64,000 nt of DNA from Flavobacteriales bacterium (GTDB lineage Bacteria > Bacteroidota > Bacteroidia > Flavobacteriales_F > PHOS-HE28), in the NCBI GenBank assembly GCA_016699575.1, contig CP064979.1:1860001-1924000 (forward strand), written 5' to 3'. The position numbers and the translations under genes are program-made. Positions within the stretch are counted from its first letter, which is position 1. Each line of letters starts with the position of its first letter. Positions 44,987 through 53,721 of this stretch are shown piece after piece. The notes below the pieces were generated by a model that was not told the DNA's origin, did no database searches, and saw only the letters and a list, made by a program, of their open reading frames with translations.

Positions 44987-46045
44987 ATGCAGATCGACAC
45001 GGCCCATACGCTGTACCAAGCCTTGGGCAGCGACCGCAGTGCGTGGGTTTTCGCGGGGGCTTTCCGCGACGAGCATACAGCCGACCTGATCCAACTGGGA
45101 GAGGCTTTCGCGGACCGGGCCGAAGCCGGGCGCGACGTTCGCAACCGGTTGGCCTATGTGATGGTGGAGGCTTTCCAGAACGTGGTGCGGCATGGTGTGG
45201 CCCATGACGCAACTTCAAAAGGCACCATGCTGCTGCGCGACTGCGGCAACGGCTTCGAGGTGGTCACCACCAACCAAGTAGGTGCCGAGGACAGCACGAA
45301 GCTCCGCGCGGCCATGGAGCACCTTGCCGGGTTGGACAAAGACGAGCTGAAAACACTCTTCCTGGAGCGGCTACAGGGCAATAAAGTGAGCGATCGTGGC
45401 GGCGCTGGATTGGGGTTGATCGAAATGGCACGACGCAGCAACACGGGACTGCGCCATATCATCACTGCCGGAGACGGGGCGGAGGGGGCGTTCGGACTGG
45501 CTGTCTCCATTGCCGCCAAAGACTCTGCAGGCTGCGCACCGCTCGACCTGTCACCACAAGGCTGGTCCGCTCTGCTTGGCAAGCATCGGGTGCTATCGGC
45601 CTACCGCGGGAACATGAATGCGGGCATCCAACAAGTGGTACTTCGCATGCTTGAGAAGGGTGCCGACGGGGATGCCGTGCGTGGCAACATCCACATGCGG
45701 GCCTGGCTTTCGGCGACCGAGCTCGTGGAGAGCATCCTCGGTCCCGAGGTATCCGAAGTGGTGTTGGTCCTGGGTCGGGGTAACGAAGGTGATCGCATGG
45801 CCATCGGCATGTACATGGCCCCTGCCGCCGCCGACCGGCTGGACCTGGCCGTGAAGGAGGCCAATGATCTGAGCCCGTTCGAGCAAACGCGTCGCTACCG
45901 GGAAGTGCTGCTGGAGAAAGCCCAAGGCGGAACCCCGGTCGCACTGCCTCTAATGGACCTCTTGCGCACGGGCGGTGGCAAGCTGGACATGATGAAGTGC
46001 GGCAACAGCGAGCGGGTGTTCGTATCGCTGGGCCTGAACGTCTGA
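44987..46045 (+). CDS. SiaB-like protein kinase with a degenerate second copy
   Basis: 352 residues. The N-terminal half is a SiaB/HATPase-type domain: N-box E61-x-x-x-N65 (VEAFQNVVRHG) and a G-box DRGGAGLGL (136-144). The C-terminal half (from about 200) looks like a second copy with the same residue order: GNIHMRAWLSATELVESI aligns with RNRLAYVMVEAFQNVV, LDLAVKEANDLSPFEQTRRYREVLL aligns with KLRAAMEHLAGLDKDELKTLFLERL, and VALPLMDLLRTGGGKLDM aligns with AGLGLIEMARRSNTGLRH. In that half the N-box Asn becomes Ser and the G-box is lost, so it is likely inactive. SiaB kinases act in the SiaABCD partner-switching pathway; no SiaC or SpoIIE-like partner is adjacent. The gene is divergent from HD-PPK. 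Confidence 0.8.
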   Translation: MQIDTAHTLYQALGSDRSAWVFAGAFRDEHTADLIQLGEAFADRAEAGRDVRNRLAYVMVEAFQNVVRHGVAHDATSKGTMLLRDCGNGFEVVTTNQVGAEDSTKLRAAMEHLAGLDKDELKTLFLERLQGNKVSDRGGAGLGLIEMARRSNTGLRHIITAGDGAEGAFGLAVSIAAKDSAGCAPLDLSPQGWSALLGKHRVLSAYRGNMNAGIQQVVLRMLEKGADGDAVRGNIHMRAWLSATELVESILGPEVSEVVLVLGRGNEGDRMAIGMYMAPAAADRLDLAVKEANDLSPFEQTRRYREVLLEKAQGGTPVALPLMDLLRTGGGKLDMMKCGNSERVFVSLGLNV

Positions 46046-46111
46046 TCGCGCGTGCTGATGGGCCATCTTTGCGGGGCTGGCCGCCGAGCCCTTTCTTAGC
46101 ACCGCCTTCCG

Positions 46112-46474
46112 ATGCATACACCGCAGGACTACATCCCGATCGCGATACAGACCATCATCGCCGTTGGCTTCGTAGCCATCGGTTTGGGCGCGGCTGCATG
46201 GCTGGGGCCCAAGCGCAGCGGCCGGGTGAAGAACGAGAACTTCGAATGCGGCATTGAGCAGGAAGGCAACGCCCGGTCGCCGTTCAGCGTGAAATACTTC
46301 CTCATCGCCATCCTCTTCGTTCTGTTCGATGTGGAGGTGATCTTCATGTACCCGTGGGCGGTCAACTTCAAGACGCTTGGGCTGTTCGGCCTCGTGGAGA
46401 TGTTCCTGTTCCTGGCCTTCGTGCTGGCCGGGTTCTTCTATGTGATCAAGAAAGGCGCGCTCAAGTGGGAGTGA
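46112..46474 (+). CDS. nuoA: NADH-quinone oxidoreductase subunit A
   Basis: 120 residues with three TM helices. The signature ENFECGIEQEGNARSPFSVKYFLIAILFVLFDVEVIFMYPWA matches NuoA (quoted in short parts: FECGIE, FLIAILFVLFDVEVIF). It is the first gene of the nuoA-F run and encodes a membrane subunit near the quinone site. The gap to nuoB is 20 bases. A CATCTTTG box is at 46064-46071, 40 bases upstream of the start. Confidence 0.96.
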   Translation: MHTPQDYIPIAIQTIIAVGFVAIGLGAAAWLGPKRSGRVKNENFECGIEQEGNARSPFSVKYFLIAILFVLFDVEVIFMYPWAVNFKTLGLFGLVEMFLFLAFVLAGFFYVIKKGALKWE

Positions 46475-46494
46475 AACGGATGGACTGAACGACC

Positions 46495-47088
46495 ATGAGC
46501 AACGAGATCATCCGCCCCAACACCGCCGTAGAACCTCGTCCTGCGTTGGGCAAACCCACCGTGGTGCCAGGCCCCCAAGGCCACGAAGGCGCCGGTTTTT
46601 TCGCCACACGCCTGGAGGATGCCGTGGGACTGGCACGCCAGAACAGCATTTGGCCGTTGCCCTTCGCCACCAGTTGCTGTGGCATCGAGTTCATGGCCAC
46701 CATGGCCAGCAACTACGATGTGGCGCGTTTCGGCATGGAGCGCCTCAGCTTCAGCCCGCGACAGAGCGACCTGCTCATGGTGATGGGCACCATTGCCAAG
46801 AAGATGGCCCCGGTGGTGCGCGAGGTGTACACGCAGATGGCCGAGCCCAAGTGGGTGCTCAGCATGGGCGCGTGCGCCAGCAGTGGCGGCATCTTCGACA
46901 CGTACAGCGTGCTGCAGGGCATTGATCGGATCATCCCGGTGGATGTGTACATCCCGGGCTGCCCTCCACGACCAGAGCAGGTCATCGATGGCATCCTGAA
47001 GATCCAAGCGCTCGTGGGCCAAGAGGGTTTCCGTCGCCGGTACAGCAAGGAGTACGAACATCTGCTCAAGACCTACAAGATCGACTGA
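46495..47088 (+). CDS. nuoB: NADH-quinone oxidoreductase subunit B
   Basis: 197 residues. The N2 [4Fe-4S] cluster ligands are visible in [15 protein letters not shown] (tandem Cys), [11 protein letters not shown] and [11 protein letters not shown]. NuoB passes electrons to ubiquinone or menaquinone. The N-terminal 45 residues, before PWPLPF-like sequence, are a variable extension. The next gene, nuoC, starts after a 62-base gap that contains a purine-rich repeat-like tract. Confidence 0.97.
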   Translation: MSNEIIRPNTAVEPRPALGKPTVVPGPQGHEGAGFFATRLEDAVGLARQNSIWPLPFATSCCGIEFMATMASNYDVARFGMERLSFSPRQSDLLMVMGTIAKKMAPVVREVYTQMAEPKWVLSMGACASSGGIFDTYSVLQGIDRIIPVDVYIPGCPPRPEQVIDGILKIQALVGQEGFRRRYSKEYEHLLKTYKID

Positions 47089-47101
47089 GGAGCAGAAAGA
47101 G

Positions 47102-47134
47102 ACTCACGCGGAGACGCGGAGAGCGCGGAGAAAA
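47102..47134. repeat. Purine-rich GGAG tract between nuoB and nuoC
   Basis: A run of CACGCGGAGACGCGGAGAGCGC-type sequence lies in the 62-base gap. It has the same CACnGGAG periodic pattern as the inverted-repeat arms at 20588 and 21041, although it is not identical to them. Confidence 0.6.
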
Positions 47135-47150
47135 CCAACCCGACCAAAGC

Positions 47151-47672
47151 GTGCCAGCCTTCGCCATCAAAGCAGACCAGGACCAAGCGGTGGTCGATTC
47201 GTTGATCACGACGTTCGGCGAGAACATCATCGGCATTGTCACCCCGAACGCAGCCGAGGGGGACATGATGGTCATCACGGTGAAGAAAGCCGCGACCCAT
47301 GATGTGCTCAAGCACTGCAAGGAGCAGTTGGGCTTCAACTTCCTCACCACCCTATGCGGCATGCACTACAGCGAGCGCGAAGCATTGGGCCTCGTGTTCC
47401 ACCTGCACAACATGCGCGGCGGACACCGCATCCGCGTCAAGACCGAAACGCCGATCAAGGATCCGGTGTTCCCCACGTTCACCGACCTGTGGGACACCGC
47501 CAACTGGATGGAACGCGAGGCGTTCGACTTCTACGGTCTGGAATTCAAAGGCCACCCGAACCTGAAGCGGATCCTGAACATGGAGGACTTCCCGGCGTTC
47601 CCGCTTCGGAAGGACTACCCGCTGGAGGACCCTACGCGTGAGGACAAGAACGATAGCATGTTCGGCCGATGA
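47151..47672 (+). CDS. nuoC: NADH-quinone oxidoreductase subunit C
   Basis: 173 residues, start GTG at 47151. The NuoC core is visible: TFTDLWDTANWMEREAFDFYGL and GHPNLKRILNMEDFPAFPLRKDYPLE, the latter a hallmark of the 30-kDa subunit. It is a peripheral-arm subunit. It overlaps nuoD by four bases (ATGA). It is a separate gene from nuoD, unlike the fused nuoCD of Enterobacteria. Confidence 0.95.
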   Translation: MPAFAIKADQDQAVVDSLITTFGENIIGIVTPNAAEGDMMVITVKKAATHDVLKHCKEQLGFNFLTTLCGMHYSEREALGLVFHLHNMRGGHRIRVKTETPIKDPVFPTFTDLWDTANWMEREAFDFYGLEFKGHPNLKRILNMEDFPAFPLRKDYPLEDPTREDKNDSMFGR

Positions 47673-48907
47673 GCAAAGAGATCGTACGTCCCGACTACTG
47701 GCAGCACGATCTGGTGCCCGCCGATGACCACAAGGAGCTGAACACGCTCAACCTTGGTCCTACGCACCCCGCCACGCACGGCATTTTCCAGAACGTGCTG
47801 ACGCTGGACGGCGAGGTGATCCAGAGCGCCGAACAGACCATCGGCTATATCCACCGCGCGTTCGAGAAGCTGGCCGAGCGCCGCCCGTTCTACCAGATCA
47901 CCACCCTCACCGACCGGATGAACTACTGCAGTTCGCCGATCAACAACATGGGGTGGCACATGACGGTGGAGAAGCTTTGCGGCATCGAACTGCCAAAGCG
48001 TGTGGAATACATGCGGGTGATCATGATGGAGCTGGCGCGCATCGCCGACCACGTCATCTGCAACAGTGTGATCGGTGTGGACACCGGTGCGCTCACCGGC
48101 TTCACCTACATCTTCCAGCAACGCGAGAAGATCTACGATATCTACGAGGAGGTCTGCGGTGCGCGTCTCACCACCAACATGGGCCGTGTTGGCGGGTTCG
48201 AGCGCAACTTCACTGACAAGTCGTGGGAGTTGATCCGCGCCTTCGTCAAGGACTTCCCCAAGGCGCTGAAAGAGTTCGAGAACCTGTTGATGCGCAACCG
48301 CATCTTCATGGACCGGACCATCAACTGTGGCGCGTTCCCTGCAGACAGGGCGTTGAGCTATGGATTCACCGGCCCCAACCTGCGGGCCTGCGGCGTGGAC
48401 TATGACGTTCGCGTTGCCGACCCTTACAGCGGCTACCAAGACTTCGAGTTCATCATCCCGGTGGGCCAAAGCGGCGACACGTACGACCGCTTCATGGTGC
48501 GCCAGCAGGAGATGTGGGAGAGCCTCAGCATCATCCGGCAAGCACTCGAGAAGCTGGACAAGATCACGGACAAGAAGACCTTCACCGCCGATGTGCCCGA
48601 GTGGGTGCTGCCACCCAAGGAGGCCGTGTACAACCAGATGGAATCGCTCATCTGGCACTTCAAGATCGTGATGGGCGAGACCGCCGTGCCGATCGGTGAG
48701 GTGTACCACTGCGTGGAGGGTGCGAATGGCGAGCTTGGCTTCTACTTGGTGAGCGATGGCGGTCGCACCCCGGCGCGGCTGCACTTCCGGCGCCCGTGCT
48801 TCATCTACTACCAGGCCTACCCGGAAATGATCAAAGGCAGCATGTTGAGCGACGCGATCCTCACCATGAGCAGCATGAACGTGATCGCGGGAGAACTCGA
48901 CGCTTGA
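47669..48907 (+). CDS. nuoD: NADH-quinone oxidoreductase subunit D
   Basis: 412 residues. GPTHPATHGIF near the N-terminus, YIHRAFEKLAERRPFYQ, LTDRMNYCSSPINN and the C-terminal PARLHFRRPCFIYYQ match the 49-kDa subunit family. It forms part of the quinone-binding pocket with NuoB. The stop is followed 1 base later by the nuoE start, giving tight coupling. Confidence 0.97.
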   Translation: MSKEIVRPDYWQHDLVPADDHKELNTLNLGPTHPATHGIFQNVLTLDGEVIQSAEQTIGYIHRAFEKLAERRPFYQITTLTDRMNYCSSPINNMGWHMTVEKLCGIELPKRVEYMRVIMMELARIADHVICNSVIGVDTGALTGFTYIFQQREKIYDIYEEVCGARLTTNMGRVGGFERNFTDKSWELIRAFVKDFPKALKEFENLLMRNRIFMDRTINCGAFPADRALSYGFTGPNLRACGVDYDVRVADPYSGYQDFEFIIPVGQSGDTYDRFMVRQQEMWESLSIIRQALEKLDKITDKKTFTADVPEWVLPPKEAVYNQMESLIWHFKIVMGETAVPIGEVYHCVEGANGELGFYLVSDGGRTPARLHFRRPCFIYYQAYPEMIKGSMLSDAILTMSSMNVIAGELDA

Positions 48908-48908
48908 G

Positions 48909-49463
48909 ATGGGCGCCACGATCAAAGCCGTCACCACCAAGGAGGGAACGCCTTCCTTCAGCTTCAGCGATGCGGCGCTGGCCGAATGCCGGGGCATCAT
49001 CGCCCGCTACCCACAGGGCCGCAGCAAGAGCGCACTGATCCCCGTGCTGCACATCGCGCAGACGGAGAACGGCGGCTGGCTGAGCGTGAACGCCATGGAC
49101 GCCGTGGCCCAATTGATGGGCCTGCAACACATCGAGGTGTACGAGGTGGCCAGCTTCTACAGCATGTTCCACCTGCACCCGGTGGGCCGCCATGTATTGG
49201 AGGTGTGCCGCACTACACCCTGTATGGTGCGCGGCAGCGACGACATCATTGCCTATCTGGAGAAGAAGCTCGGCGTGCACGCCGGCGAGACCACCAAGGA
49301 CGGCATGTTCACGCTCAAAGGCGTGGAGTGCTTGGGCAGTTGCGGCACGGCACCGATGCTCCAGTGCGGGGCCAAGTACCACGAGAACCTCACCTTCGAT
49401 CGTGTGGACGCACTGCTGGACGAATTGCGCAACCAACCCAAGAGCAACTACACTGACCGATGA
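48909..49463 (+). CDS. nuoE: NADH-quinone oxidoreductase subunit E
   Basis: 184 residues. The thioredoxin-like fold binds a [2Fe-2S] cluster through cysteines in VCRTTPCMVRG and CLGSCGTAPM. With NuoF and NuoG it makes the NADH-oxidising module. The next gene, nuoF, starts after a gap that contains a long imperfect inverted repeat. The frame is intact. Confidence 0.96.
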   Translation: MGATIKAVTTKEGTPSFSFSDAALAECRGIIARYPQGRSKSALIPVLHIAQTENGGWLSVNAMDAVAQLMGLQHIEVYEVASFYSMFHLHPVGRHVLEVCRTTPCMVRGSDDIIAYLEKKLGVHAGETTKDGMFTLKGVECLGSCGTAPMLQCGAKYHENLTFDRVDALLDELRNQPKSNYTDR

Positions 49464-49473
49464 ACGCAAAGTT

Positions 49474-49560
49474 GCGAGTGGTGAGCGGTGAGTGGCAGCA
49501 TGGCCCCATTGCGCTTGGGATGACAAGGCTGCCACTCACCACTCACCGCTCGTCACTCGC
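49474..49560. repeat. Imperfect inverted repeat between nuoE and nuoF
   Basis: The left arm GCGAGTGGTGAGCGGTGAGT (49474 onward) is complementary to the right arm (to 49560), apart from a 7-base tandem duplication and a small mismatch. The arms are separated by about 28 bases. It lies immediately before nuoF. Confidence 0.7.
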
Positions 49561-49572
49561 TACTTCTTGAAC

Positions 49573-50925
<1,353 letters not shown>

Positions 50926-50929
50926 TCGC

Positions 50930-51970
50930 TCAGCGCGCGGTCGCGCTCGCCTTGTTGTCCACCTTGTCGATCGTCCACAGCGCCACGGCGTTCCGTTTGC
51001 CCTGCAGGCTGATCTCCCCCATGGGCCTGCGCTGGTAGCGGCCTTCCGGCAGGCGCAAATGATCCATCAGGTCCTGGCTCAGCAGGATGTCCACCCCCAA
51101 GCGGTTGCAGCTGTTCTGGATACGCGCGGCGGTGTTCACGGCATCGCCGCTGAAGATGGGCTCCTTCTTCACCAATCCCACTTCGCCGGTGGTCACCGCG
51201 CCGCAATGCAAGCCAGCCTTGAACTCGGGCAGCAGGCCGTACGTGGCGCGGTAGTATGCCTCGCGCTGCTGTAGTTTTTCACGGATGCGGAAGAAGCACT
51301 CCAGGCAGCGTTGCTCCTTCAGGCCACGCTGCATGCGCCATGTCACGCTCACTTCATCGCCAACGTATTGGTACACCTCGCCGCGCGTGTCAATGACGGG
51401 GTCGGTGATATCGGCATAGACGTCGTTGAGCAGGCTGAAGTATTTCTTGTGCCCCAGCTGCTCGGCGATGCTGGTGCTGCTGCGCATATCGAAGAAGAGG
51501 AAGATGCGCTGCTCTTCGCGCGGGGTGCTGTACCGTCCGAACAACAGCGCAATGCCGCCGCTGCCGTACTGATCGCTGATGCGCACGGCCATCATCAACA
51601 CGCCAGCCACCAGCACACCGAACACATAGCGGCCGACGAACGCATAGGACCCAACGGGGAGTTCCGTACGCCAAGCCACCACCAGGAACACCACGAGCAA
51701 CAAGATGCTCACGACGCCCCATGCGCTGAGGAACGCGAACTGCCGCAAGCGCGGTCTCAGCACGAACAGGTGCACCAACGCGAAGACCAACCCCGCTGCC
51801 GCCCCCGAACCGGCGAAACGCAGAAGCGTTGGTACGAACGCTGCATCGAGCCCCACCTGCTCCAACACGACGGCTTGGAACAACGCCGCCAAGGCGCCCA
51901 GCACGGCCACGACCAATCCCATTCGCAGCGTGCGCTGGAAGCGGAGGATGGTGCGGGACCGAGTGAGCAT
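50930..51970 (-). CDS. Membrane-bound class III adenylate/guanylate cyclase
   Basis: 346 residues. About four TM segments (to residue 150) precede a class III catalytic domain: FLFFDMRSSTSIAEQLG (first metal Asp), YQYVGDEVSVTW (second Asp) and PIFSGDAVNTAARIQ (transition-state motif, N-x-x-x-R). The conserved Arg and Asn support activity. The nucleotide specificity is not clear. The start ATG is at 51970; the frame beyond extends antisense. It ends close to the nuoF stop in convergent orientation. Confidence 0.88.
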   Translation of the reverse strand: MLTRSRTILRFQRTLRMGLVVAVLGALAALFQAVVLEQVGLDAAFVPTLLRFAGSGAAAGLVFALVHLFVLRPRLRQFAFLSAWGVVSILLLVVFLVVAWRTELPVGSYAFVGRYVFGVLVAGVLMMAVRISDQYGSGGIALLFGRYSTPREEQRIFLFFDMRSSTSIAEQLGHKKYFSLLNDVYADITDPVIDTRGEVYQYVGDEVSVTWRMQRGLKEQRCLECFFRIREKLQQREAYYRATYGLLPEFKAGLHCGAVTTGEVGLVKKEPIFSGDAVNTAARIQNSCNRLGVDILLSQDLMDHLRLPEGRYQRRPMGEISLQGKRNAVALWTIDKVDNKASATAR

Positions 51971-52079
51971 GACCGGAAAACCGCGCGAAGCTATCCGGGC
52001 GTGTTGGTTGAATGTTAAGACGCAGTCGGTATGGACTGAAGTCAAACAATGAACATCTTTGAAGTAGAAGGTCCAAGCC

Positions 52080-53720
52080 ATGGAAATGAAACCCTCCGCT
52101 CGACAGATGGTCGCCGTTCTTACTGCTGTCGTTTTCTCCACCGCCGTCCTCGCGCAATCGGAATTCCAGAAGTTCATTTCCGCACCCACCGGTGATAGCT
52201 TGTGGAGCTTCTCATTCCACCCGACAGCCGATGGCGGTGGATTCGGGGCGATGAAGCTGGACGGAGCCCAGTACGCAGAGCGGATAATCCGCTTCAACGG
52301 CGCCGGGGTTCCGCAGTGGAACAAGAGTGTCCACTTCACAGCAGCGCCCGCTTCCGCGATCGCGGCTCATGCCGGTGTCTTGGCCGATGATGGACTTTTG
52401 CTTTGCGATCGCGCGTATTGGTCCATGGTCGATCAGGACAGCAGCGTCCTTCACCAGACCATCGCAAAATGCGACACCACCGGAAACCTTCTTTGGGCGA
52501 AACGATATGCGCAACCGGTCGAAACGCCTGCCATGTTCTACGGTGCAAAGCGCATCGACGCGCTCGCAAACGGGTCCAGCATCGTAACGAACTACGGGCT
52601 CAGCACGGTTGGTGTCGGGGATATCTCCCATCTATGCATTGCGGCCGACGGTACTTTTCTCTGGTCGACCTCTTGGCCAACCGCATTCACCTTTTGTCAG
52701 AGCCTGGAGTTGGCGTCGGCAGCAACGACTGATGGTGGTCTAGTTGTCGCCGTTGCCTGTGGCACGTCAAGCGGGGTCATTGAGACTTGCAAACTCAGCT
52801 CCTCCGGATCCATGCTTTGGCATCGTACGATCGAGGTTAGCAATGCCCCTTGGAAGACCGGACTGATCGCCATGGTGGCTGGTCCGAACGGTGGCGTTTT
52901 ATTGACCGGCCACCGCGAGGCCGGCCAGTTGATGTACAACTATGCGATCTGGATGGATGCTGCTGGCGATGTCTACCGGCACCGTTGGGAGCCGAACCAG
53001 CGTTACTTCAAGCCACTGCTTTGGACCGATGGCGGTATCTGGCAGACGACCCATTGGGGCTGGACACACATGGACACCACAGGGTCTTTCGTTGACCGAA
53101 CCTTCGAGCTTCTTCCAGGATGGTGGAGTGCGCCCATCTGGCGGACCAGAACCGTGAATGCCGATGTGTTCTCCCTGGATTCGCTGTGGCTGGCCGGCTA
53201 CCACCGTGAACAGGACACACAGTTCGGCTTTACAGAGGTGCGTCCGTTCCTGATCAGAACGGCCCTCGATCCGCTTGTTGGATGCAACTTCATCGAGTTG
53301 CCCAACCAACTGATCAACTATCTGGAACCGCCGGATTCCTTGGTCGAGGTTTTCGACCTGCCCTTGATCGTTCCGGTTGCAGCCACTGTGGTGGATACTG
53401 CGATGATCGTTGTGGATCATCCGGTCAACACGACCTACGACTTCTGTTCGTTGGTTTCAGTCCAAGAACACCAAGTGTCGACCTCAATAACCCTCTCGCC
53501 TATCCCCGCCATGGATCAGATCGTTTTCGAGGTCCCGTTCACCGGTGGGGCGGGGGGCTCTTGGACGATTCTCGACCTGTCAGGCAGGCATGTCATAGCT
53601 GGACCTCTTGGCATAGACGTTCGGCAAACGGTGGATGTTTCAACCCTCTCGGCCGGGACCTACGTGCTCCAGTGTTTGGCCGAGGGAAAACGGTCCTCAG
53701 CGCGATTCGTCAAGCAGTAG
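52080..53720 (+). CDS. T9SS-exported protein of unknown function
   Basis: 546 residues. A signal peptide (QMVAVLTAVVFSTAVLAQ) is followed by a beta-propeller-like body with recurring GNLLWAKRYAQP, SGSMLWHRTIEVS and TDGGLVVAVACG segments (similar to delta-60/BNR-like repeats). The C-terminus is a T9SS sorting domain (SITLSPIPAMDQIVFEVPF, VDVSTLSAGTYVLQC). ATG 52080 or the in-frame ATG at 52086 could be the start. Ligand and role are unknown. A CATCTTTG box is at 52054-52061. Confidence 0.8.
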   Translation: MEMKPSARQMVAVLTAVVFSTAVLAQSEFQKFISAPTGDSLWSFSFHPTADGGGFGAMKLDGAQYAERIIRFNGAGVPQWNKSVHFTAAPASAIAAHAGVLADDGLLLCDRAYWSMVDQDSSVLHQTIAKCDTTGNLLWAKRYAQPVETPAMFYGAKRIDALANGSSIVTNYGLSTVGVGDISHLCIAADGTFLWSTSWPTAFTFCQSLELASAATTDGGLVVAVACGTSSGVIETCKLSSSGSMLWHRTIEVSNAPWKTGLIAMVAGPNGGVLLTGHREAGQLMYNYAIWMDAAGDVYRHRWEPNQRYFKPLLWTDGGIWQTTHWGWTHMDTTGSFVDRTFELLPGWWSAPIWRTRTVNADVFSLDSLWLAGYHREQDTQFGFTEVRPFLIRTALDPLVGCNFIELPNQLINYLEPPDSLVEVFDLPLIVPVAATVVDTAMIVVDHPVNTTYDFCSLVSVQEHQVSTSITLSPIPAMDQIVFEVPFTGGAGGSWTILDLSGRHVIAGPLGIDVRQTVDVSTLSAGTYVLQCLAEGKRSSARFVKQ

Positions 53721-53721
53721 T

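Noticed and set aside
44904..45218. N-terminal extension of the HD-PPK frame
   Set aside because: It crosses the divergent promoter region and overlaps the SiaB-like start; the composition is Arg/Pro/Gly-rich, as for GC-driven shadow frames.
47615..49000. 461-codon minus-strand frame antisense to nuoD and nuoE
   Set aside because: It lies opposite well-identified nuo genes and is His/Val/Ala-rich low complexity, typical of high-GC antisense frames.
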